Shown in pieces: positions 1-3,326 of a DNA stretch of 5,083 bases. Under the pieces are notes generated by a model. The model searched no databases. It was not told where the DNA came from and saw nothing but the letters and a program-made list of their open reading frames with translations. Origin of the DNA: JAAEQG01 sp023133475. Lineage in GTDB: Bacteria > Planctomycetota > Phycisphaerae > UBA1845. The DNA is taken from contig DAOVLE010000288.1 in the NCBI GenBank assembly GCA_030631415.1, forward strand, positions 1 through 5,083, written 5' to 3'. Made by a program: the position numbers and the translations under genes. Position 1 is the stretch's first letter; every line of letters begins with the position of its first letter.

Positions 1-8
1 AAAAGCCT

Positions 9-27
9 CCCCCCCCCCCCCCCCCCC
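9..27. repeat. C19 homopolymer tract
   Basis: Nineteen consecutive C residues directly follow the first eight bases (aaaagcct). No coding frame can be supported here. It may be a true phase-variable or slippage-prone tract, or an assembly or sequencing artefact, since homopolymer lengths are error-prone. It lies far from the -10-like box at 122-127, so a direct effect on the downstream gene is not evident. Confidence 0.85.
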
Positions 28-71
28 AAGTTATCGGATGTGAGACAAAATGGGAAAAAAGCTTTCGGCTC

Positions 72-113
72 GGTAGGGTGGGTGAAGCCTCACGAAGTGA
101 GGCGCAACCCACC
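72..113. repeat. REP-like palindromic hairpin
   Basis: A two-part imperfect palindrome. The inner perfect stem GCCTCAC (87-93) / GTGAGGC (97-103) closes a GAA loop. The outer stem GGTGGGT (77-83) pairs with ACCCACC (107-113) across a 3-nt by 3-nt internal mismatch. Very similar 'GGTGGGTTGCGCC...' palindromes are, from memory, widespread as intergenic repeats in environmental bacterial genomes, so I read this as a REP/MITE-like dispersed element rather than a gene-specific regulator. It could terminate transcription of a gene lying left of the window, but no T-run follows it. Only one copy is in the window, so its dispersed nature is inferred. Confidence 0.75.
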
Positions 114-121
114 AAACCGGC

Positions 122-127
122 TATAAT
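122..127 (+). promoter_or_regulatory. possible -10 box (TATAAT) for the DUF418 gene
   Basis: An exact TATAAT hexamer lies 69 nt upstream of the start codon at 197. No acceptable -35 exists at 16-18 nt spacing: the 17-nt position (99-104) reads GAGGCG and falls within the hairpin. There is also no TGn extended -10. If used, transcription would start near 134, so almost the whole leader would consist of the 7-bp repeat array. The support is the hexamer alone. Confidence 0.25.
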
Positions 128-132
128 CCTTG

Positions 133-195
133 GGCTTTGGGCCTTAGACTTTGGACTTTGGACTTTGGACTAGGAACTAAGAACTAGGAACTAGC
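133..195 (+). repeat. 7-bp tandem repeat array, 9 degenerate units
   Basis: Nine consecutive heptamers fit in register: GGCTTTG, GGCCTTA, three of GACTTTG, GACTAGG, AACTAAG, AACTAGG, AACTAGC. The units drift from GACTTTG towards AACTAGG, as in an array grown by slippage and then mutated. The last unit ends one base before the ATG at 197. AGGAA at 186-190 (units 8-9) lies 6 nt from the ATG and is the only Shine-Dalgarno-like sequence present, so the array probably provides the ribosome-binding site. The 11-mer GGACTTTGGAC (153-163 and 160-170) recurs at 2734-2744 and inverted at 2685-2695. Resembles the short tandemly repeated repetitive (STRR) heptamers described in cyanobacteria, as an analogy only. 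Confidence 0.9.
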
Positions 196-196
196 T

Positions 197-1513
197 ATGA
201 CACATTGCGATCCGAGCCAAACCCCCGCACTTTGCCCCACGGCTCGACAAGAACGTTACCGCTACCTGGATGTCCTTCGTGGGATTGCCCTTCTGGGCAT
301 TCTGCCGGCGAATATCCCCTTCTTCGCAATCCCCATGACCAGCCACGAGGCATATTGGGCAACCGAATCGGGCTGGCGTGAGCCGCTCGCCTTCTACATG
401 ACCCGCTTCTTCGTGGAATACAAATTCATCACCATCTTCTCGCTGCTGTTCGGGGTTGGGCTGGCCCTCATTGGGCAACGTTGCCTGCAGTCCGGGAGAT
501 CGTTTAGACGACTTTATTTCAGGCGCATTTTGGCCCTGGCTGTCTTCGGATTCCTGCACGTGCTCTTGCTGTGGTGTGGCGATATTCTGCTTTACTATGC
601 CTGCGGCGGTTTCATAGCCATGTGGATGGTTAACTGGTCTCCCAAAACGCTCCGACGTGTGGGCATAGCTCTCCTGCTGGTGCCGGCGGTGTTTATGTTG
701 CTCGTTTCCGGGATGCTGGCGGTTACCCAGGACATCCCGGAGGTAAGCGACATGCTCCAGGTAATCGAACAACGCACCCGCCCCCAATCGCCTCCCCCGG
801 AAGGTTTCGAGGGGATGGCGTTCGTGGAACGGCTGAAATACTTCGGCCCGGAGCTGGAACAAGTAGTCTATAACCGGGGCAGTTTCCTTGAAATAATGGC
901 TATACGATCGGTGACGTGGATAGGTGGTCTGGTGATGTTCGGCATCTGCTTTGGTTGGCGAATCCTGGGGCTGTTTCTGCTCGGGATGGCTTTGTTGAAG
1001 AGCGGCTGGTTCACCCAACCCGGCGAACACATGGGCAAATTCCGCAAGCTGGGGATAGCCGGTTTCGCCATAGGGGTGCCGATACAGTTGCTCGGGTTGG
1101 TCTTCGACGCAGGGAAGGTGGGTGGGTATGCCGGCGACTGGGCTGCGGAATGTTGCCAATATGTGGGCAGCCTGGGGGTTAGTGCCGGCTACATCGCCCT
1201 GATCGCCTGGTTCTTCGTCAAATTGAGCAACACGGCATGGCACGATCGCTTTGCCGCCGTGGGGCGCTCTGCTTTTTCCAACTACATTCTCCAGAGCATA
1301 TTGTGCACCTCTCTGTTCTATGCCTACGGGCTGGGGTTGTTCGGGATGTTCGATCGCATGCAACTCTGGACGGTGGTATTGGCGGTGTGGATGATAATGC
1401 TTGTGGTTAGTCGCCCTTGGCTGACCCGTTTCAATTACGGGCCGTTGGAATGGGCATGGCGAAGGCTCACCTATGGCCAACCAATCGCCATGCGAACCAA
1501 ACCGATAAAGTGA
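197..1513 (+). CDS. DUF418 / YeiB-family multi-pass inner-membrane protein
   Basis: A complete 438-residue protein, close to the usual family length. The N-terminal motif RYLDVLRGIALLGI (22-35) is the hallmark opening of YeiB-type proteins. HVLLLWCGDILLYYA (121-135) matches the conserved 'H..LLW.GDIL..YA' segment. The C-terminal DUF418 domain shows GRSAFSNYILQSI (356-368) and YGPLEWAWRRLTYG (414-427). Hydrophobic stretches near 27-46, 77-94, 110-145, 155-175, 238-267, 286-303, 325-342, 360-382 and 389-405 imply about nine or ten membrane spans. The loop around 178-230 is polar and proline-rich, and probably lies outside the membrane. Biochemical function is unknown for the family; transport and acyltransferase-like roles have been suggested from related folds. 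The ATG at 197 is preceded by AGGAA at 6-nt spacing, lying inside a tandem repeat. The gene stands alone and converges with the amidase gene across a 166-bp gap. The family call is firm; the function is not. Confidence 0.93.
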   Translation: MTHCDPSQTPALCPTARQERYRYLDVLRGIALLGILPANIPFFAIPMTSHEAYWATESGWREPLAFYMTRFFVEYKFITIFSLLFGVGLALIGQRCLQSGRSFRRLYFRRILALAVFGFLHVLLLWCGDILLYYACGGFIAMWMVNWSPKTLRRVGIALLLVPAVFMLLVSGMLAVTQDIPEVSDMLQVIEQRTRPQSPPPEGFEGMAFVERLKYFGPELEQVVYNRGSFLEIMAIRSVTWIGGLVMFGICFGWRILGLFLLGMALLKSGWFTQPGEHMGKFRKLGIAGFAIGVPIQLLGLVFDAGKVGGYAGDWAAECCQYVGSLGVSAGYIALIAWFFVKLSNTAWHDRFAAVGRSAFSNYILQSILCTSLFYAYGLGLFGMFDRMQLWTVVLAVWMIMLVVSRPWLTRFNYGPLEWAWRRLTYGQPIAMRTKPIK

Positions 1514-1564
1514 CACTGCTCACGGCGCGGCCGAAGGCTGTTACCAAGGGGGGCAAGAGAAAAA

Positions 1565-1666
1565 TCCGCAGATTACGCAGATTGCACAGATTGACAAAGA
1601 AATATGCCCGAATTTATCCCTTGCTATCTCTCCGCCGCGTTCTCGCAAGTCTGCGTAATCTGCGGA
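1565..1666. repeat. 17-bp perfect inverted repeat with 9-bp tandem units
   Basis: TCCGCAGATTACGCAGA (1565-1581) is repeated exactly as its reverse complement at 1650-1666, enclosing 68 bp. The left arm belongs to a tandem array of three nonamers: CGCAGATTA, CGCAGATTG, CACAGATTG (1567-1593). Only the 17-bp part is mirrored on the right. The element fills the gap between two convergent genes. A transcript could fold into a 17-bp stem with a large loop, but without a T-run on either side it is not a classical intrinsic terminator. 'CGCAGATTA' repeats recur between genes in many environmental genomes (recollection, not checked). It could be a non-autonomous mobile palindrome or two oppositely oriented arrays. 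The loop contains no recognisable gene. Confidence 0.9.
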
Positions 1667-1672
1667 CCCGAC

Positions 1673-1686
1673 CTACAATCTACAAT
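1673..1686. repeat. heptamer duplication forming the amidase stop codon
   Basis: CTACAAT occurs twice head to tail (1673-1679, 1680-1686). Read on the minus strand this is ATTGTAG twice, and the TAG of the first minus-strand copy (1682-1680) is the stop codon of the amidase gene. The last coding bases, including the final Leu codon, therefore belong to a repeat unit. It lies 6 bp from the right arm of the 17-bp inverted repeat, so the two may have arrived together. Two units alone could be chance. Confidence 0.6.
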
Positions 1687-2549
1687 TGCACGATCTGCTC
1701 ATATGTCTCCGGTCTCCGGTCGCGGAAGAACTGCCAGACATTGCGCACCTCCCTGATCTCGTCGAGGTCCAGGTCCCCGACAACGATATCGTCCTCGCCG
1801 CGTTTGCCTTCGGCAATCATTTGCCCGCGGGGGCTGCACAGATAGCTGGTGCCGTAAAACTCGCCGATGCGCCAAGGGTCCTCGGTGCCGGGGCGGTTGA
1901 TGGCACCGACGAAATACTGGTTGGCCACCGCATGTGCCGGCTGCTCCAGCTTCCACAGATACTCGCTCAGACCCGCCACCGTGGCGGACGGATTGAAAAT
2001 GATCTCCGCCCCACCCAGGCCCAAAGCCCGTGCCCCCTCGGGGAAGTGCCGGTCATAACAAATGTAGACCCCCACCTTGCCAACGCTGGTGTCGAACACC
2101 GGATAGCCCAGGTTGCCGGGCTTGAAATAGAACTTCTCCCAGAACCCGGGCGCACAATGCGGAATGTGTATCTTGCGGAACTTGCCCAGGTAAGTGCCGT
2201 CGGCGTCGATCACCGAGGCGGTGTTATAGTACACCCCCGGCATATCCTCCTCATAAATCGGGACCACCAACACCAGGCGGTGCTTTTTGGCCAACTCGCA
2301 CATGAGTCGGGTGGTAGGGCCATCGGGGATGCTCTCGACCATCTGGTACCACTTGGGGTCTTGCTCGGCGCAGAAGTAAGGCCCGTAGAACAACTCTTGC
2401 AGGCACACGATTTGCGAGCCCTCGTCTGCCGCCCGGGCAATGAGCTCGACATGCTTGTCAACCATGGCTTGCTTGATCTTCTCGACGGAGGAGGTGGAAG
2501 GTTCACACAGTGTTGCCTGGATCAGTCCGGCTCGCACGATTCTTGCCAT
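1680..2549 (-). CDS. nitrilase-superfamily carbon-nitrogen hydrolase, beta-ureidopropionase / N-carbamoyl-amine amidase type
   Basis: A complete 289-residue cytosolic hydrolase of normal family length. The Glu-Lys-Cys triad is present: E52 in LQELFYGPYFC, K126 in KFRKIHIP and C164 in YICYDRHFPE, with the second conserved glutamate E138 in FWEKFYFKPG. The stretch after the nucleophile (GAEIIFNPSAT, 180-190, then SEYLWKLEQPAHAVANQYFVGAINR to 219) resembles beta-ureidopropionases, which cleave N-carbamoyl-beta-alanine to beta-alanine, CO2 and ammonia at the end of reductive pyrimidine breakdown. N-carbamoylputrescine amidase (AguB) is the main alternative; its post-cysteine sequence is typically CWDQWFPE rather than CYDRHFPE. 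No dihydropyrimidinase, dihydropyrimidine dehydrogenase or agmatine deiminase gene lies nearby to decide. Enzymes of this group often form oligomers. The ATG at 2549 is fixed by a strong AGGAGAG (2560-2554) 4 nt upstream. Transcribed singly; the stop codon lies in a heptamer repeat. Class is certain, substrate is not. Confidence 0.95.
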   Translation of the reverse strand: MARIVRAGLIQATLCEPSTSSVEKIKQAMVDKHVELIARAADEGSQIVCLQELFYGPYFCAEQDPKWYQMVESIPDGPTTRLMCELAKKHRLVLVVPIYEEDMPGVYYNTASVIDADGTYLGKFRKIHIPHCAPGFWEKFYFKPGNLGYPVFDTSVGKVGVYICYDRHFPEGARALGLGGAEIIFNPSATVAGLSEYLWKLEQPAHAVANQYFVGAINRPGTEDPWRIGEFYGTSYLCSPRGQMIAEGKRGEDDIVVGDLDLDEIREVRNVWQFFRDRRPETYEQIVQL

Positions 2550-2603
2550 GGTTCTCTCCTGAACAGGTGAGGCATTTGAAGGCCCACAGAGATCAACTCC
2601 ACC

Positions 2604-2624
2604 CCCTCAATCAGCATGTGAGGG
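2604..2624 (-). other. small stem-loop in the amidase leader
   Basis: CCCTCA (2604-2609) and TGAGGG (2619-2624) form a perfect 6-bp stem with a 9-nt loop. It lies between the candidate promoter and the ribosome-binding site of the amidase gene, so it would fold in the 5' leader of the mRNA. No known riboswitch pattern is recognised. A 6-bp palindrome can arise by chance in this length of DNA, so any role is speculative. Confidence 0.3.
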
Positions 2625-2633
2625 CAGGGATTA

Positions 2634-2662
2634 TTTGTACCATAGCACAGCCGGCACCGCAA
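2634..2662 (-). promoter_or_regulatory. candidate sigma70-like promoter for the amidase gene
   Basis: On the minus strand TTGCGG (2662-2657) and TACAAA (2639-2634) are separated by 17 nt, and the -10 is preceded by TG in the extended -10 position (TGGTACAAA). The -35 matches the consensus at three positions and the -10 at four, so it is modest. Transcription would start near 2627, giving a leader of roughly 80 nt. The -35 lies within a perfect 6-bp inverted repeat, CGGCAC (2652-2657) / GTGCCG (2666-2671) with 8-nt spacing, which could be an operator or a chance palindrome. Confidence 0.33.
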
Positions 2663-2684
2663 TCAGTGCCGCGACCGTAAACGA

Positions 2685-2748
2685 GTCCAAAGTCCAAGGT
2701 CCCGCTGGTCTCTGACTTTGGACCTTGGACTAGGGACTTTGGACTTAT
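2685..2748. repeat. inverted pair of 7-bp repeat arrays (same family as 133-195)
   Basis: The right half is five head-to-tail heptamers: GACTTTG, GACCTTG, GACTAGG, GACTTTG, GACTTAT (2714-2748). The left half carries the same unit inverted: GTCCAAAGTCC at 2685-2695 overlapping GTCCAAGGTCC at 2692-2702. Two perfect 11-bp pairings are possible: 2692-2702 with 2720-2730, and 2685-2695 with 2734-2744. These are linked by a 7-nt (one-unit) bulge, so a long hairpin with a 17-nt loop can form. GACTTTG and GACTAGG units are identical to those before the DUF418 gene 2.5 kb away. The array lies in the divergent gap, upstream of both flanking genes. It could be a dispersed repeat, a protein-binding cluster or a cruciform. 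Confidence 0.88.
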
Positions 2749-2856
2749 TAGCCGGTGCGGTGGGCTTCAGATCAGGAGGCCTGGAGACACTGTTATCCCC
2801 ATATCAAGCCTAAAAACCGGCTTATCCAAGATTTCCAGAAAATGCGCTAGAAACCC

Positions 2857-2886
2857 TTGACATGCGATCAGGGTTACTGTTATTAT
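2857..2886 (+). promoter_or_regulatory. strong sigma70-like promoter with overlapping inverted repeat
   Basis: A perfect -35 TTGACA (2857-2862) and a 5-of-6 -10 TATTAT (2881-2886) are separated by 18 nt, the best promoter match seen in the window. AACCCT (2852-2857) and AGGGTT (2870-2875) form a perfect 6-bp inverted repeat, centre-to-centre 18 bp, overlapping the first -35 base and the spacer; this is a plausible repressor-site geometry. Transcription would start near 2893, leaving about 430 nt before the ATG at 3327. It could drive the secreted-protein gene with a long leader, or an unannotated small RNA. Confidence 0.5.
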
Positions 2887-3314
2887 ACGTGATACACTAA
2901 GTTTTGCTGGAAGAATCCTGAGGTTGTGTGCTTGGGAAGATTCGCAAATAACGGGGAAGCCGGAGTGAGGCAGAGCACGTAGGTGGGAGCGTGGCTCTTT
3001 TATGTGGTATGCCGTCCCCGCATTGGGGTTTATGGGCTGTACCAGAAAACCACCCGGCAATCTGGTGTATCGGTGTGCGTGAAATTCGCAGCCTCCTGGT
3101 GGGCGAAGCCGGGGGGATGGATGAGAGGATGGGTTATGAAGCAATCGACGGGGTCTGTGATGGCCAGGGGTGTGGCAATGGCCTTGTCGGTGCACGTCTT
3201 GGGGTCTTAATTTTGTTAGTGAGGAAATCCGGTGGTGGCGGTATGCCTGGCCCGCTCTGGCGGATATGAGATTTTTTGTTGTTTATTGACATGTGAACAG
3301 GCAAGACTCTTGAT

Positions 3315-3320
3315 GGAGGA
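3315..3320 (+). promoter_or_regulatory. Shine-Dalgarno site of the secreted-protein gene
   Basis: GGAGGA with 6-nt spacing to the ATG at 3327, near-ideal. It fixes the start and so defines the signal peptide. An upstream TTGACA at 3286-3291 has no usable -10: the 17-nt position reads CTTGAT, and transcription from it would start at or beyond this site. Confidence 0.85.
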
Positions 3321-3326
3321 CAAAGA

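Larger units (their letters stand above)
2749..3326. other. intergenic region without a convincing gene
   Basis: No reading frame here resembles a known protein. The open frames present (GTG-started ones at 2983 and 2991 on +, one at 2767-3195 on -) lack a good ribosome-binding site and have low-complexity, Trp/Gly/Ser- or His/Pro-rich translations. The region contains a good sigma70-like promoter at 2857-2886 pointing right, a short CCCC/GGGG stem at 3016-3028, and an AT-rich stretch (T6 at 3272-3277) shortly before the secreted-protein gene. A weak CCGC/GCGG stem (3252-3263) sits 8 nt before the T6 and is too small and distant for a confident terminator. The stretch may be a long 5' leader, a non-coding RNA, or decayed sequence. 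Confidence 0.6.

Noticed and set aside
133..195. CRISPR-like array
   Set aside because: Units are contiguous 7-mers without spacers, and no cas gene is present.
191..1516. 441-codon open frame antisense to the DUF418 gene
   Set aside because: Its codons are in exact register with the sense codons, so it stays open simply because the sense gene avoids TTA, CTA and TCA. The translation is His/Gln/Pro-rich with no domain, while the sense strand has clear family motifs.
1417..1845. 142-codon plus-strand frame across the convergent junction
   Set aside because: It spans the end of the DUF418 gene, the inverted repeat and the antisense of the amidase gene; the translation is Arg/Ser-rich low complexity.
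1686..2570. 294-codon open frame antisense to the amidase gene
   Set aside because: Same register effect as above; the minus strand has the full catalytic triad and a strong ribosome-binding site.
2767..3195. 142-codon minus-strand frame in the divergent gap
   Set aside because: His/Pro/Arg-rich translation without motif; no credible SD, and it overlaps a good promoter reading the other way.
2983..3269. Overlapping GTG-started plus-strand frames (75 and 92 codons)
   Set aside because: Two overlapping frames compete in the same stretch, neither has recognisable similarity, and composition is biased to Trp/Gly/Ser. A real small protein cannot be excluded but is not supported.
3252..3277. Intrinsic terminator (CCGC/GCGG stem then T6)
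   Set aside because: Four-bp stem and 8 nt between stem and T-run; too weak for a confident call.
3286..3314. TTGACA-17-CTTGAT as promoter for the exported protein
   Set aside because: The -10 matches at only three positions and the implied start would cut off or overlap the GGAGGA ribosome-binding site.
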